From: Pseudomonadota bacterium
GTDB lineage: Bacteria; Pseudomonadota; Gammaproteobacteria; Burkholderiales; Burkholderiaceae_F
Direction: 5' to 3'
Assembly (NCBI GenBank): GCA_021825945.1
Contig: JAKAFN010000013.1
Span: 1-44,707 of the forward strand
Length of the DNA stretch: 44,707 nucleotides
Shown here: positions 13,468 to 23,125 of the stretch, one piece after another
Position numbering within the stretch: position 1 is the first letter of the stretch
Layout of the letters: each line of letters begins with the position of its first letter
Translations under genes and position numbers: made by a program
Notes under the pieces: generated by a model
What the model saw: only the letters and a program-made list of their open reading frames with translations
Told to the model about the DNA's origin: nothing
Database searches by the model: none

Positions 13468-13800
13468 ATGGACTTGCTTGCCTGGATCGGACGGCTGATC
13501 TTTTTCCTGGTGGTGCTCTGGATCGCTCTGGAGAACCCGGCCACGGTGCCGTTGCGCCTGAGTGCAACGTTGTCCTGGCCGAGCGTTCCCCTGCTGGCGG
13601 TGATCCTGGGCAGCTTCGTCATCGGCGTGCTGGCCGGGACGATCGCGATGTTGCCCAAGCTCTTCCGGCTGCATCGCCGTTTGCGCCATGCCAGCGATCG
13701 CAAGTCCGCGCGGCCGAACGCCGAGGCGTCGCTGATGCATGCGGCCCGGCAAGGCGGCGCGGTGGGCGACGTGGACTTCGACGCGTCCAAGCATTCCTGA
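13468..13800 (+). CDS. lapA: Lipopolysaccharide assembly protein A (LapA, DUF1049)
   Basis: This 110-residue inner-membrane protein has two hydrophobic segments (about residues 5-22 and 40-62) followed by a basic cytoplasmic tail. It matches LapA, the small partner of LapB. The pair tunes LpxC stability and so lipopolysaccharide synthesis. It starts 4 bases after ihfB and lies directly before lapB, the conserved arrangement. Confidence 0.9.
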   Translation: MDLLAWIGRLIFFLVVLWIALENPATVPLRLSATLSWPSVPLLAVILGSFVIGVLAGTIAMLPKLFRLHRRLRHASDRKSARPNAEASLMHAARQGGAVGDVDFDASKHS

Positions 13801-13821
13801 CGCCGCGGTCCGTCGGCTCCC

Positions 13822-14997
13822 ATGGACTTCCAGGCCTGGTATTTCGTCGCATTGCCGGCACTGTTCCTGGCCGGCTGGATCGCGCGCGGATATGAGGCGC
13901 GGGTCCGCGCGGCGGATCAGGGCGGTGCGCCGACGGCGCTCTTCCGCGGTCTGAACTTCCTGCTCAACGATCAGCCGGATCGCGCGATCGACGCCTTCAT
14001 CGAGGTCGCGAAGCTCGATCCCGAAACCATCGAGCTGCACTATGCGCTGGGTAACCTGTTCCGGCGGCGCGGGGAGTTCGATCGTGCGGTGCGGGTCCAC
14101 AATTATCTGCTGGGTCGGGCCGACCTGCCGACAAGCGAGCGCGCCAAGGCGCTGGCCGAGCTCGCCCAGGATTACCTCAAGGGCGGTATGCTCGATCGCG
14201 CAGAGGCGGGGTTTCAGCAACTCGTGGATGATCCGGCGCACCGGTTCGATGCGCTGCGCGCCTTGCTGCGCATCCATGCCACCGGGCGTGACTGGGTTCG
14301 GGCGATCGACGCGGCGCGCCAGCTCGAGCGCGAGGGCGGCGAGACCCATCGCGTCGCGATCGCGCACTTCCATTGCGAACTCGCCGAGCGTGCCGTCGCC
14401 GTCGGCGATCTGACCGCCGCGCGTCGACTGCTCGAGGAAGCGCTCGTCGCCGATCGCGGTTCCGTGCGAGCCAGCATCCTTGCGGGGGACATCGCGCTGC
14501 GGGAAGGCGACTCCATTGCCGCGATCGAACACTGGCTGCGGATCGCCAGCGATGCGCCCGAGTACCTCGCGTTGATCGGTGAACGGCTGAGCGCGGCCCT
14601 CGACGCTGCCGGGCGGCGGTCCGAAGCCCTCAATCTGTTGCGGCGGGTACTGCTGGATCATCCGTCGATCGACCTGCTCGACGTCACCGTGCGGCGCACC
14701 CAAGAGTGGGAAGGAAATGCCGCCGGGGAGGCAATGCTGCGGGAAGAACTCCATCGCCATCCATCCCTGTTGGGCTTCGAGCGTCTGCTGGCGGTACGTG
14801 CGGCGTCGGCGCCGGGCAAGGATCCGGAGCTGGAGTTGTTGCGGGGACTCATCCAGGCGCAGGCGCGCAATTTGTCGCGCTACCGTTGCGGCACTTGCGG
14901 CTTCCGGACGCGATCGTTCTCGTGGCAGTGCCCGGGATGCCTGAGCTGGGATAGCTATCCACCCAAACGGATCGAAGAACTGGAGACGGCAGCATGA
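13822..14997 (+). CDS. lapB: Lipopolysaccharide assembly protein B (LapB/YciM)
   Basis: The 391-residue protein has one N-terminal membrane anchor (residues about 5-22). A long run of tetratricopeptide repeats follows, and then a C-terminal rubredoxin-like metal-binding unit (CGTCGFRTRSFSWQCPGC), which is diagnostic of LapB. LapB recruits FtsH to degrade LpxC and coordinates lipopolysaccharide assembly. The stop overlaps the cysM start as ATGA. In many betaproteobacteria heptose genes (hldE, hldD) come between lapB and cysM; none is present here. Confidence 0.95.
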   Translation: MDFQAWYFVALPALFLAGWIARGYEARVRAADQGGAPTALFRGLNFLLNDQPDRAIDAFIEVAKLDPETIELHYALGNLFRRRGEFDRAVRVHNYLLGRADLPTSERAKALAELAQDYLKGGMLDRAEAGFQQLVDDPAHRFDALRALLRIHATGRDWVRAIDAARQLEREGGETHRVAIAHFHCELAERAVAVGDLTAARRLLEEALVADRGSVRASILAGDIALREGDSIAAIEHWLRIASDAPEYLALIGERLSAALDAAGRRSEALNLLRRVLLDHPSIDLLDVTVRRTQEWEGNAAGEAMLREELHRHPSLLGFERLLAVRAASAPGKDPELELLRGLIQAQARNLSRYRCGTCGFRTRSFSWQCPGCLSWDSYPPKRIEELETAA

Positions 14998-15911
14998 TCG
15001 GGCGCGATGTCATTCCCACCGTCGAAGCGACGATCGGCAATACCCCGCTGGTCCGGCTGCAGCGGATCGATGCCGCGCAATGGCGCGCGCGCGGGAATGC
15101 GCTGCTGGCGAAGCTCGAGGGCAACAACCCCGGCGGATCGGTCAAGGATCGCCCGGCCTACTCCATGATCCGGCGCGCCGAAGAACGTGGCGAGATCCGC
15201 CCCGGAGACCGGTTGATCGAAGCCACGAGCGGGAATACCGGCATCGCCCTGGCGATGATCGCGGCGATGAAAGGCTACCGCATGACCTTGATCATGCCGG
15301 ACAACCTGTCCCTCGAGCGGCGCGCCGCCATGCTGGCGTACGGCGCCGAGTTGATCCTGACCCCGGCGGCGCAGGGGGGCATGGAGTATGCGCGCGATCT
15401 GGCGATGGACATGCAGGCGCGCGGCGAAGGGAAGGTGCTCGATCAGTTCGCCAACGCCGACAACCCGCGTGCGCACTACGAGGCCACCGGCCCGGAAATC
15501 TGGCGTGACACGGCTGGCGCGGTAACGCATTTCATCTCCAGCATGGGGACCACCGGCACCATCATGGGGGTGTCCCGTTTCCTCAAGGAGCGCAACCCCG
15601 GGGTGATCGTCGTCGGTGCGCAGCCCGCCGAAGGCTCGCAGATCCCGGGAATCCGGAAATGGTCGCAAGCCTACCTGCCGAAGATCTTCGATGCCGCGCG
15701 TGTCGACCGCATCGAGTATGTGACGCAGGACGACGCCGAAGAGATGGCCCGCCGCATGGCGGCCGAAGAGGGCATTCATGCCGGCATCTCGTCCGGCGGT
15801 GCGCTGTGCATCGCCCTGCGCGTGGCGCGCGAGGTCGAGAACGCGACCATCGTGTTCGTCGTCTGCGACCGTGGGGATCGCTATCTGTCGACCGGAGTCT
15901 TCAACCGCTGA
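14994..15911 (+). CDS. cysM: Cysteine synthase B
   Basis: This PLP enzyme makes cysteine from O-acetylserine and sulfide or thiosulfate. PLP lysine K51 lies in NPGGSVKDRPA, and the substrate loop is SGNTG (79-83). At 305 residues and with the EGGMEYAR-like region GGMEYARDLA it fits CysM better than CysK. It overlaps lapB by 4 bases. Use of thiosulfate would suit a sulfur-oxidising host, but the specificity is family knowledge and not shown here. Confidence 0.93.
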   Translation: MIGRDVIPTVEATIGNTPLVRLQRIDAAQWRARGNALLAKLEGNNPGGSVKDRPAYSMIRRAEERGEIRPGDRLIEATSGNTGIALAMIAAMKGYRMTLIMPDNLSLERRAAMLAYGAELILTPAAQGGMEYARDLAMDMQARGEGKVLDQFANADNPRAHYEATGPEIWRDTAGAVTHFISSMGTTGTIMGVSRFLKERNPGVIVVGAQPAEGSQIPGIRKWSQAYLPKIFDAARVDRIEYVTQDDAEEMARRMAAEEGIHAGISSGGALCIALRVAREVENATIVFVVCDRGDRYLSTGVFNR

Positions 15912-16047
15912 TCCGCAGTCCGCATACGGCGGTGCCCTATCACTCGTTTCGGGTGTCCCGCAGATCGGGAGGGTTGATCCTACTCCGCTGTTTTTGGGCG
16001 CAAAATCCTCCGAACCGACCGATCGAAAACAATCTCTGGAGGATGCC

Positions 16048-16281
16048 ATGCGTGTTCCGTCCGAGGTGGTGAACGTCATCGATGCGATGCACCTGACCGA
16101 TTCGGAGTCTTATCAGCGGACGTTCGAGCCGGATCAGGCGGGCCGGTTGCAGCCCGGCTATTACCTTGTTCTATGGAAAGACGAAATCGAGGTGTCGCGG
16201 TTCGACGCGCAGGCCGACTATGTCGGCCCGTTCCCGACGCGTCGGGTGGCCGAGGACGTCCTGGCGTTTTTCTGTCGTTGA
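16048..16281 (+). CDS. Small protein of unknown function (77 aa)
   Basis: I do not recognise this protein. It is a 77-residue, mildly acidic, soluble protein beginning MRVPSEVVNVIDAMHL, with an aromatic centre (PGYYLVLWKDE) and ending DVLAFFCR. A good ribosome binding site (CTGGAGGA) lies about 6 bases before the ATG, and the G+C-rich third positions match the neighbouring core genes, so it is probably real. It is preceded by a 136-base spacer after cysM and converges on murI. No membrane segment or signal peptide is visible. Confidence 0.7.
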   Translation: MRVPSEVVNVIDAMHLTDSESYQRTFEPDQAGRLQPGYYLVLWKDEIEVSRFDAQADYVGPFPTRRVAEDVLAFFCR

Positions 16282-16356
16282 GGACGCTGCCGGCTTTTCC
16301 CGGTACGTGATCGTCCGGAGGGCGAGCGGAGAGGGGGCCGGCTTCCGATGGTCGGG

Positions 16357-17139
16357 CTATTTCGTTTCCGTTTCCGGTAGCAGGCGCGCCGCGAGCGCCG
16401 CCAAGCGGTTCGTGTCGCCGCTCGATTCGAGGCGCAGACGTGCTGCCGGGGCCCCTGCCGCGGTGTCGGAGTCTCTCGCGGCGGTGCGCAGGCGCCGGGC
16501 CAGTTCCCGAGCGATCGCGGGTCCGGTTTCGATGATCGCGACCCCGGGCGCCACGGCCTCGATCGCGCAGCGTAGAAACGGGTAGTGCGTGCATCCGAGC
16601 ACGAGGGTATCCGCGCCAGCTTGCAGTAGCGGCGTCACCGATGCCCGGACCGTTTCGTGAGCGACCGGCGTATCGATCCGGCCGGATTCCACCAGTTCCA
16701 CCCAACCCTCCGCGGCATGTGCGACGAAGCGCACCTCGGGCGCCTCGTCGCGCGTCCGGCGCAGCAGTTCGGCGTAGCGCCGGCTGGCGAGGGTTGCCGC
16801 CGTCGCCAGTACGCCGACCACCCCGCTGCGGGTCGCGGCGGCGCCGGGCTTGAGGCCCGGTTCGACTCCGATCACCGGAACCGGCGCCCAGGCGCGTACG
16901 GCGTCGATGGCGTTGGCCGTCGCCGTGTTGCATGCGATGACCAGCGCGCGAATGTCGTGTTCGAGCAGGCGGGCGCAGCAGAGGCGGGTGCGCTCGAGGA
17001 TTTCGCCATCGCTGCGCGACCCGTAGGGGACGAACGCCGTGTCCGCGAAATAGACGATTTCCTGTTCCGGAAGGAGCGCGCGGATCGCCGCGACGACCGA
17101 CAGGCCGCCCGCGCCGGAGTCGAATACGCCGATGGTCAT
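16357..17139 (-). CDS. murI: Glutamate racemase
   Basis: MurI makes D-glutamate for peptidoglycan. The 260-residue protein has the N-terminal FDSGAGGLSV motif and the two catalytic cysteines, C70 in ACNTATA and C183 in GCTHYPFL. It begins 28 bases after the fumarase stop, so the two are likely co-transcribed. It converges with the small gene ending at 16281. Confidence 0.95.
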   Translation of the reverse strand: MTIGVFDSGAGGLSVVAAIRALLPEQEIVYFADTAFVPYGSRSDGEILERTRLCCARLLEHDIRALVIACNTATANAIDAVRAWAPVPVIGVEPGLKPGAAATRSGVVGVLATAATLASRRYAELLRRTRDEAPEVRFVAHAAEGWVELVESGRIDTPVAHETVRASVTPLLQAGADTLVLGCTHYPFLRCAIEAVAPGVAIIETGPAIARELARRLRTAARDSDTAAGAPAARLRLESSGDTNRLAALAARLLPETETK

Positions 17140-17167
17140 GCAAGGCCGCTTCGGATGGGGGAATGCG

Positions 17168-18694
17168 TCAAGGTCTGCCGTGCGCAGCGATCATCGCTCG
17201 CCACTGGCGCGGTCCGCTTTCGTGTACGGAGGTACCCGCCGCATCGACCGCCACGGTGACCGGCATGTCCTGCACCGTGAATTCATAGATGGCTTCCATG
17301 CCGAGATCCGCGAACGCCACGATGCGTGCGCTGCGGATCGCCCGCGCGACGAGGTAGGCGGCGCCCCCCACCGCGATGCAGTACGCGGCGCGGTGGCGGC
17401 GGATCGATTCGATCGCCGCCGGGCCGCGTTCCGCCTTGCCGATCATCGCCAGCAGGCCGGTCTGCGCGAGCATGGTATCGGTGAACGGGTCCATGCGCGT
17501 CGCGGTCGTGGGGCCGGCAGGGCCGACGGCTTCGCCATGCACCGGGTCGACCGGGCCCACGTAGTAGATGACTCGTCCGTGGAAATCGACCGGCAGCGGC
17601 TCTCCTCGTCCGAGCAGGTCGGCGATGCGCGCGTGCGCCGCATCGCGGCCGGTCAGCAGGCGGCCGGAAAGCAGGAGCGTCTGCCCCGGTTTCCACGATG
17701 CGACCTCCTCGCGGGTCAGCGTATCGAGATCGACGCGCCGGGCGCGTTCCGCATCGGGTTGCCAATGCACGTCGGGCCACGCCGACAGCGGGATCGGGTC
17801 GAACTGCGCCGGACCGGAGCCGTCGAGCGTGAAATGCACATGCCGGGTGGCGGCGCAATTGGGAATGAGGCCGACGGGCTTTCCGGCAGCATGGGTCGGA
17901 TGGGTGCAGATCTTCACGTCGAGGACGGTGGTCAGGCCGCCCAGCCCCTGGGCGCCGATGCCCAGTGCGTTGACCCGCTCATGGATTTCGACGCGCAGGG
18001 CCTCGATCTCGGTGCGGGGCCCGCGCGCGAGTAACTCCGCCATGTCGATATCCTGCATCAGCGCCTGCTTGGCGAGCAGCATCGCCTTTTCCGCGGTGCC
18101 GCCGATTCCGATTCCGAGCATGCCGGGGGGACACCAGCCGGCTCCCAGGGACGGAACGGTGTTCACCACCCAGTCGGCGACGGAGTCGCCGGGATTGAGC
18201 ATGGCGAGGCGCGCCTTGTTTTCCGAGCCCCCGCCCTTCGCGGCCACCGTCACGTCGACGCGGTTTCCGGGAACCAGTTCGACCTGGATCACTGCGGGGG
18301 TGTTGTCGCCGGTGTTGCGACGTTGACCGATCGGCGGATCGACGATGGATGCCCGCAGGGGATTGTCGGGATCCCCGTAGGCGCGGCGAACGCCCTCGTT
18401 GATGGCCGGATCGAGGCCGTCGTCGAGTCCCTCCCAGCGGACGTCCATTCCGATTCGAAGGAATACGTTGACGATTCCGGTGTCCTGACAGATCGGTCGC
18501 CGACCCTCCGCGCACATGCGCGAATTGGTCAGGATCTGGGCGATCGCGTCCCGCGCCGCAGGGCTTTTCTCGGCATCATAGGCGCGGGTGAGGCTGCGGA
18601 TGTAGTCGAGGGGGTGGTAGTAGCTGATGAACTGCAGCGCATCGGCGATGCTCTGCACGAGATCGGCTCGGCGGATCGTGCGGACGGCGGTCAT
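17168..18694 (-). CDS. Fumarate hydratase, class I (iron-sulfur)
   Basis: The enzyme interconverts fumarate and malate using an oxygen-labile 4Fe-4S cluster. The 508-residue single-chain form has the N-terminal alpha-like part (PICQDTG, KGGGSENK, GIGIGGTAEKA, GLGGLTTVLDVKI) and the C-terminal beta-like part (GRVIYYVGPVDP, GPTTATRMDPF, GKAERG, FADLGMEAIYEF). Start ATG at 18694 precedes the conserved RRADLVQSIADALQFISYYH. An ATG at 18757 would add 21 residues without a family counterpart. Oxygen-sensitive class I fumarase alongside NifJ in this window hints at low-oxygen metabolism. Confidence 0.93.
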   Translation of the reverse strand: MTAVRTIRRADLVQSIADALQFISYYHPLDYIRSLTRAYDAEKSPAARDAIAQILTNSRMCAEGRRPICQDTGIVNVFLRIGMDVRWEGLDDGLDPAINEGVRRAYGDPDNPLRASIVDPPIGQRRNTGDNTPAVIQVELVPGNRVDVTVAAKGGGSENKARLAMLNPGDSVADWVVNTVPSLGAGWCPPGMLGIGIGGTAEKAMLLAKQALMQDIDMAELLARGPRTEIEALRVEIHERVNALGIGAQGLGGLTTVLDVKICTHPTHAAGKPVGLIPNCAATRHVHFTLDGSGPAQFDPIPLSAWPDVHWQPDAERARRVDLDTLTREEVASWKPGQTLLLSGRLLTGRDAAHARIADLLGRGEPLPVDFHGRVIYYVGPVDPVHGEAVGPAGPTTATRMDPFTDTMLAQTGLLAMIGKAERGPAAIESIRRHRAAYCIAVGGAAYLVARAIRSARIVAFADLGMEAIYEFTVQDMPVTVAVDAAGTSVHESGPRQWRAMIAAHGRP

Positions 18695-18763
18695 GTCGTG
18701 TCGGCCGGCTTTCGAAAACGGGGTGGAAGGGTCCAGGTCGCGCGGATAGTTTCCCACGACTCG

Positions 18764-20614
18764 CTACCGCGTGCGCTCCCAGATGCGCCAGATCTCCTGA
18801 GGCCGCGGGCGTCGCCGTCCTTCCCATACGGGACGCCAATCGGTGCCGAGGCCTGCCAGGGGCGGGATGTCGGCGGTCGCGCTACGATGGGGGACATATT
18901 CCAGCGCGAACCGGCATTCGGCCGGCGATTCGTCTGCGCGCCGGAACGGGATCCGGCCGTAATAGGCGACGATGGCGCGCTCCGCCAATGGCACATGAAA
19001 CGCGTCGATGCAGCCGTGCCCCGTCCAACCGCGGGTGCGCAGTTCGGTGGCGAGGCCGATCGAAAAGTGGCGGTATCCGAAGATGTAGTCGACTGCGGGA
19101 AGGTACAGCAGATTGGCGGTCGTCCAGGCGGCGACGACTCCGGCGGCGGCCAGCATGGGACCCCGCCACAGGACATGCGGTCGGCGCACCACGCGCCAGA
19201 AGATCAGGGAGATCCAGAACGCCGCCACGAGCGTCGCCAGGATCCGTGTCGACGGCGTCGGTGCGGCGCGGAAACCGGGCGCGAGGCGGGCCACCGAGCT
19301 TGCCATCGCATGCGGGACGCCCAGATCCATCGCTGCGCAATATACCCAGAGAAAGAGCAGGGCAAGGGAGAAGAAGGCGATCGCCAGCCAGTCGATCGCG
19401 TTGTCCAGGGCGCGTCGCAGCGTCGTCGCACCGAACGTGGCGAGGACGACCAGCGGTGGGATCAGATCGACCAGGGCGCGTTCGTCGAGCGGCGAGGATG
19501 CCATCATTGCCGCCGCGATCGAAACGAGCAGCAGGAGCGGTCGTTCGAGGTGCGGCGCGCGCAGGCTCCCGCGCCAGGCATAGACGGCCCAGGCGGCCAG
19601 GGGCCAGAGCGGCCACAGGAACCAGACCCCGGTGCGCAGCAGCCAGGCCCCGGCGCGGGCGGCGGAACCCGGCGAGGCGAGCGGCAGGGACCCCGGGGCG
19701 AAGTTTGCCTGTTCCCACGCCGCAAAAAAGGAGGCGGCCTGACGGGGGAAGAGATGAAACCCGAGCATCGGCCATGCGGCGGCGATGCCTGTTCCCACGG
19801 CCAGCACGATGAGTGCGAGGCCGATCCGCGACGACGCCAAGGGATACGTCATCGCCTTGGTTTCCTCGGTATCGCGCGCGCCCGGTCGGCTCGCATCTTC
19901 CCCGGCCGGGGCGGCTCGGCCGCTCAGAAACACCAGAACGCAGCCCAGCATCAGCCCGCCGGCCAGGATCGGTCCCTGAATGAGCGCCGCGGCGCCGACC
20001 GCTGCGCCGGCCAGGACGGCTGCAAGGCCGCGATGCCATTCTATGGCGCTCAGCGCCAGCAGGGCGACCGAGACCGCCGCCATGGCCGCCGCGTCGGCAT
20101 GTGTCTGGTGGAGCCGCAGGACGACGCCGATCGTTCCGATCGTGAGCAGCAGGGCGATGTCGGCCATCAGGCGGGAATAGTCGTGCCGACTGGCATCGCC
20201 GCCGAATGCACCGGCGACCGGCAACGCCTCATCCCGTCGTGCCAGGCGGCAGACGGCGTGCCACAAGGCGACGATCGCAAGGGGATACCAGAAGAGGTTG
20301 GCCGCCGCTGCCGCGTTGGTCTCGCCCAATCGCCCGCCGAAGAAGCGGATCAGGGCAGCGCCGAACCAGTAGGGAAGCGGCCCGTCACGAACGGCAGGGA
20401 CGCCAGCGATGTCCGGAAACAGCCAGTTTCCGGCAGCGCCGTGCGCCATGCTCCACATGCGTGCGAAGCCGGTGGCGTCCTGGGGCCAGAGTTCGTGTCC
20501 GAACAGGCCGGGAACGATGAACGCCGCGAGCAGGGAAGCCAACGCCCACCGCGGCATCGCCGCCGCGGCTTGCGCGGTGATCCGCGCGGGGGATCGGCGC
20601 GGAATGTCGATCAA
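18764..20614 (-). CDS. ArnT/PMT-like membrane glycosyltransferase (GT-C fold)
   Basis: This 616-residue protein has about a dozen hydrophobic helices and an early periplasmic loop containing HELWPQDATGFARMW and GPLPYWFGAALIRFFG. That loop resembles the catalytic loop of ArnT/PMT-family enzymes, which transfer sugars from polyprenyl-phosphate donors. Likely acceptors are lipid A or other envelope glycans, but no substrate can be read. The assumed start is TTG at 20614, with AGGG about 10 bases upstream; the first in-frame ATG is at 20557. A hydrophilic cytoplasmic stretch interrupts the helices near residues 232-256. Confidence 0.75.
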   Translation of the reverse strand: MIDIPRRSPARITAQAAAAMPRWALASLLAAFIVPGLFGHELWPQDATGFARMWSMAHGAAGNWLFPDIAGVPAVRDGPLPYWFGAALIRFFGGRLGETNAAAAANLFWYPLAIVALWHAVCRLARRDEALPVAGAFGGDASRHDYSRLMADIALLLTIGTIGVVLRLHQTHADAAAMAAVSVALLALSAIEWHRGLAAVLAGAAVGAAALIQGPILAGGLMLGCVLVFLSGRAAPAGEDASRPGARDTEETKAMTYPLASSRIGLALIVLAVGTGIAAAWPMLGFHLFPRQAASFFAAWEQANFAPGSLPLASPGSAARAGAWLLRTGVWFLWPLWPLAAWAVYAWRGSLRAPHLERPLLLLVSIAAAMMASSPLDERALVDLIPPLVVLATFGATTLRRALDNAIDWLAIAFFSLALLFLWVYCAAMDLGVPHAMASSVARLAPGFRAAPTPSTRILATLVAAFWISLIFWRVVRRPHVLWRGPMLAAAGVVAAWTTANLLYLPAVDYIFGYRHFSIGLATELRTRGWTGHGCIDAFHVPLAERAIVAYYGRIPFRRADESPAECRFALEYVPHRSATADIPPLAGLGTDWRPVWEGRRRPRPQEIWRIWERTR

Positions 20615-20672
20615 TGGAGAACACCCTGGCGCGGGCGTCGATGCCCGCGCGGTCGGTCACATCCAGCGCCGG

Positions 20673-20975
20673 TCAGCGCTGCTTTTTGGCCTTGGCGGCG
20701 CTCGCTTCCGCCGCCGCCGCGTTGATTTCCTTCGACTTGGCGGCGAACTTCTGGCGGAATTTCTCGACTCGGCCGGCCTCGACGACGCGCGTCTGGGCGC
20801 CGGTGTAGAACGGATGCGAGGCCGAAGAGGTGTCGAGCTTCACCAGCGGGTACTCTTTGCCGTCCAGGGTGATCTTTTCCCGGGTCGGCGCGGTGGAGCG
20901 GGTGATGAAACGGAAGTCGCAGGTCATGTCCTGGAACACGACTTCGCGGTATTCGGGGTGGATGCCTTCTTTCAT
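20673..20975 (-). CDS. rpmE2: 50S ribosomal protein L31, type B
   Basis: The sequence begins [16 protein letters not shown] and contains [10 protein letters not shown], both diagnostic of L31. It lacks the CxxC zinc motif of type A L31 and has only one cysteine, so it is the zinc-independent type B. At 100 residues it has an alanine/lysine-rich C-terminal tail longer than the usual core. It lies downstream of rho, as in other betaproteobacteria. Confidence 0.95.
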   Translation of the reverse strand: MKEGIHPEYREVVFQDMTCDFRFITRSTAPTREKITLDGKEYPLVKLDTSSASHPFYTGAQTRVVEAGRVEKFRQKFAAKSKEINAAAAEASAAKAKKQR

Positions 20976-21005
20976 GATGGGCTCATGGATCCAATGGAAC
21001 CGGTG

Positions 21006-21011
21006 ATTTTA
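21006..21011 (-). promoter_or_regulatory. Candidate -10 element for rpmE2
   Basis: TAAAAT on the minus strand, 31 bases before the rpmE2 start, is the only AT-rich hexamer in the 106-base rho-rpmE2 spacer. No clear -35 element is visible. Confidence 0.3.
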
Positions 21012-21081
21012 ACACTGAATCATCGTGCCGACGCACGACGGCTATGCCCGAAGGACATTCGTCGCGCGACATTGCCGCCGA

Positions 21082-22344
21082 TCAGCCTCCTCGACGCATC
21101 ATGTCGAAGAACTCGGCGTTGGTCTTCGTCTGCTTCATCTTGTCAAGCAGGAATTCCATCGCTTCGATCTCGTCCATGCCGTAGAGCAGCTTACGCAGGA
21201 TCCAGACCTTCTGGAGCACGTCGGCCTTGAGCAGCAGTTCCTCGCGCCGGGTGCCGGAGCGGTTGACGTTGATCGACGGGTAGACGCGCTTCTCGGCGAG
21301 CCGGCGCTCGAGGTGGATTTCCATGTTGCCGGTGCCCTTGAACTCTTCATAGATGACGTCGTCCATCCGTGAGCCCGTGTCGATCAGCGCGGTGGCGATG
21401 ATGGTGAGCGATCCACCTTCTTCGATGTTGCGCGCCGCACCGAAGAAACGCTTGGGCCGTTGCAGGGCGTTGGCGTCGACGCCGCCGGTGAGCACCTTGC
21501 CCGACGCCGGCACGACGGTGTTGTAGGCACGCGCGAGACGGGTGATGGAGTCGAGCAGGATCACCACGTCCTTCTTCGATTCGACCAGGCGTTTGGCCTT
21601 CTCGATCACCATCTCCGCCACCTGCACATGCCGGGCGGCCGGCTCGTCGAAGGTCGAGGACACGACTTCGCCGCGCACGGAGCGTTGCATTTCCGTGACT
21701 TCCTCCGGACGCTCGTCGATCAACAGCACGATCAGCACCACGTCCGGGTGGTTGGTCGTGATCGCGTGCGCGATGTGCTGCAGCATCACGGTTTTCCCCG
21801 ACTTGGGGCTGGCGACGAGCAGGCCGCGCTGCCCCTTGCCGATCGGGGCGATGATGTCGACCAGCCGGCCGGTGATGTTCTCGTCGCCGCGCATGTCGCG
21901 CTCGAGGGTGAGCGGCTTGTTCGGGAACAGCGGCGTGAGGTTTTCAAACAGGATGCGGTGTTTGGTCGACTCCGGCGGCTGCCCGTTGACCCGGTCCACC
22001 TTCACCAGCGCGAAATAACGCTCTCCATCCTTGGGGGTGCGCACCTCGCCTTCGATGGAGTCGCCGGTGTGCAGATTGAAGCGCCGGATCTGCGAGGGCG
22101 AGATGTAGATGTCGTCGGTGTTGGCGAGATAGGACGTCTCGGGCGAGCGCAGGAAGCCGAAGCCGTCCGGCAGCACTTCCAGCGTGCCGTCGCCGAAGAT
22201 CTGTTCGCCGGCTTTGGCCTTGCGCTTGAGGATCGCAAACATCAACTCCTGTTTGCGCATGCGGTTGGCGTTGTCGATTTCCAGGGTGGCCGCCATCTCG
22301 ATCAATTGCGAGACGTGCAGGGCTTTGAGTTCGGAAAGTTGCAT
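21082..22344 (-). CDS. rho: Transcription termination factor Rho
   Basis: Rho is the hexameric RNA translocase that ends transcription at Rho-dependent sites. The 420-residue protein starts [10 protein letters not shown]. It has an RNA-binding cold-shock-like domain (about 48-125, with GFGFLRS), a Walker A motif SPKSGKT at 179-185 and [13 protein letters not shown]. The [13 protein letters not shown] and [20 protein letters not shown] segments are also present. It follows trxA with a 200-base leader that includes a stable hairpin. Rho autoregulates its leader in other bacteria, and the long spacer would allow that here. Confidence 0.98.
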   Translation of the reverse strand: MQLSELKALHVSQLIEMAATLEIDNANRMRKQELMFAILKRKAKAGEQIFGDGTLEVLPDGFGFLRSPETSYLANTDDIYISPSQIRRFNLHTGDSIEGEVRTPKDGERYFALVKVDRVNGQPPESTKHRILFENLTPLFPNKPLTLERDMRGDENITGRLVDIIAPIGKGQRGLLVASPKSGKTVMLQHIAHAITTNHPDVVLIVLLIDERPEEVTEMQRSVRGEVVSSTFDEPAARHVQVAEMVIEKAKRLVESKKDVVILLDSITRLARAYNTVVPASGKVLTGGVDANALQRPKRFFGAARNIEEGGSLTIIATALIDTGSRMDDVIYEEFKGTGNMEIHLERRLAEKRVYPSINVNRSGTRREELLLKADVLQKVWILRKLLYGMDEIEAMEFLLDKMKQTKTNAEFFDMMRRGG

Positions 22345-22506
22345 GGGCGATGCCGGTTCGAACGTGAGTACGGAAACGGGGGATGAAAGGAAACGAGTCG
22401 GGGCGCGCGGAAGATCGGGTCGGACAAACCACGAAGCCACGGGCTTCCGTGTGCCGGGGTGTCCGCGCGGGAAGCGCGCAATGCGTGAACGAGACTAGCG
22501 CAGACG

Positions 22507-22537
22507 CCGGTGGGGCGGAAAATCCGCAACCCACCGG
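22507..22537 (-). terminator. Hairpin in the trxA-rho spacer
   Basis: CCGGTGG and CCACCGG form an outer 7-bp stem, with GCGG/CCGC pairing inside. It begins 8 bases after the trxA stop on the minus strand. No T-run follows, so it may be a weak terminator, an RNA-stability element or part of rho leader control. Confidence 0.45.
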
Positions 22538-22544
22538 AAGAATA

Positions 22545-22868
22545 TCAGATATTGCCGTCGATGAACGTCGTGAGCAGCGGTTTCGACAGCGAGCCGACCC
22601 GCGTTCCGGCAACCGCGCCGTTCTTGAACAGCATCAGCGTCGGAATGCCGCGGATGCCATACTTCGCCGGCACGGCCTGATTTTCATCGACGTTGATCTT
22701 GGCAACGGCCAGTCGGCCTTCGTACTCCTTGGCCACTTCCGCCACGATCGGGGCGATCATGCGGCAGGGGCCGCACCATTCCGCCCAGAAGTCGACGAGG
22801 ACGGGGACCGGAGACTTGAGCACATCCTGTTCAAAGCTTGCATCGGTGATGGCTTTTACGTCGCTCAT
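22545..22868 (-). CDS. trxA: Thioredoxin 1
   Basis: This is the cytosolic disulfide reductase with active site WCGPC (C32, C35), the buried proline in [11 protein letters not shown] and the usual 107-residue length. It is divergent from the addB-like gene and precedes rho, a conserved betaproteobacterial order. Confidence 0.98.
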   Translation of the reverse strand: MSDVKAITDASFEQDVLKSPVPVLVDFWAEWCGPCRMIAPIVAEVAKEYEGRLAVAKINVDENQAVPAKYGIRGIPTLMLFKNGAVAGTRVGSLSKPLLTTFIDGNI

Positions 22869-22900
22869 TGGGATTCCCTAGAATCGGTAGGAAGGAAAAA

Positions 22901-22906
22901 AGTATA
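22901..22906 (-). promoter_or_regulatory. -10 element for trxA
   Basis: TATACT on the minus strand, 32 bases before the trxA ATG, is a five-of-six match to the sigma-70 -10 consensus. The -35 region falls inside the inverted repeat at 22912-22931. Confidence 0.55.
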
Positions 22907-22911
22907 CCGAC

Positions 22912-22931
22912 GAACCTTCCCGAAAAGGTTC
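22912..22931. promoter_or_regulatory. Perfect inverted repeat upstream of trxA (possible operator)
   Basis: GAACCTT and AAGGTTC are perfect 7-base inverted arms separated by 6 bases. The repeat lies just upstream of the trxA -10 element and in the divergent region shared with the addB-like gene. It could bind a dimeric regulator; the alternative is a chance palindrome. Confidence 0.35.
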
Positions 22932-23125
22932 CGGCGGGGTCGCCTACGCCAACCGGGCAGTCGACGTCGAGCCGTTCTTTCCCGTTCTCCGATGGAACGC
23001 GGGCCGGCGCGGCACCGGATTCCGTGCCGCCGGGCCGGATGCCGTCTTTGCGCGCGGTCCCGGGGGGCGGCGGCGGAGCTCGGGAAGCCGGTAGGTGTCA
23101 CGCATCGTTTTTCGAGGGATCGATC

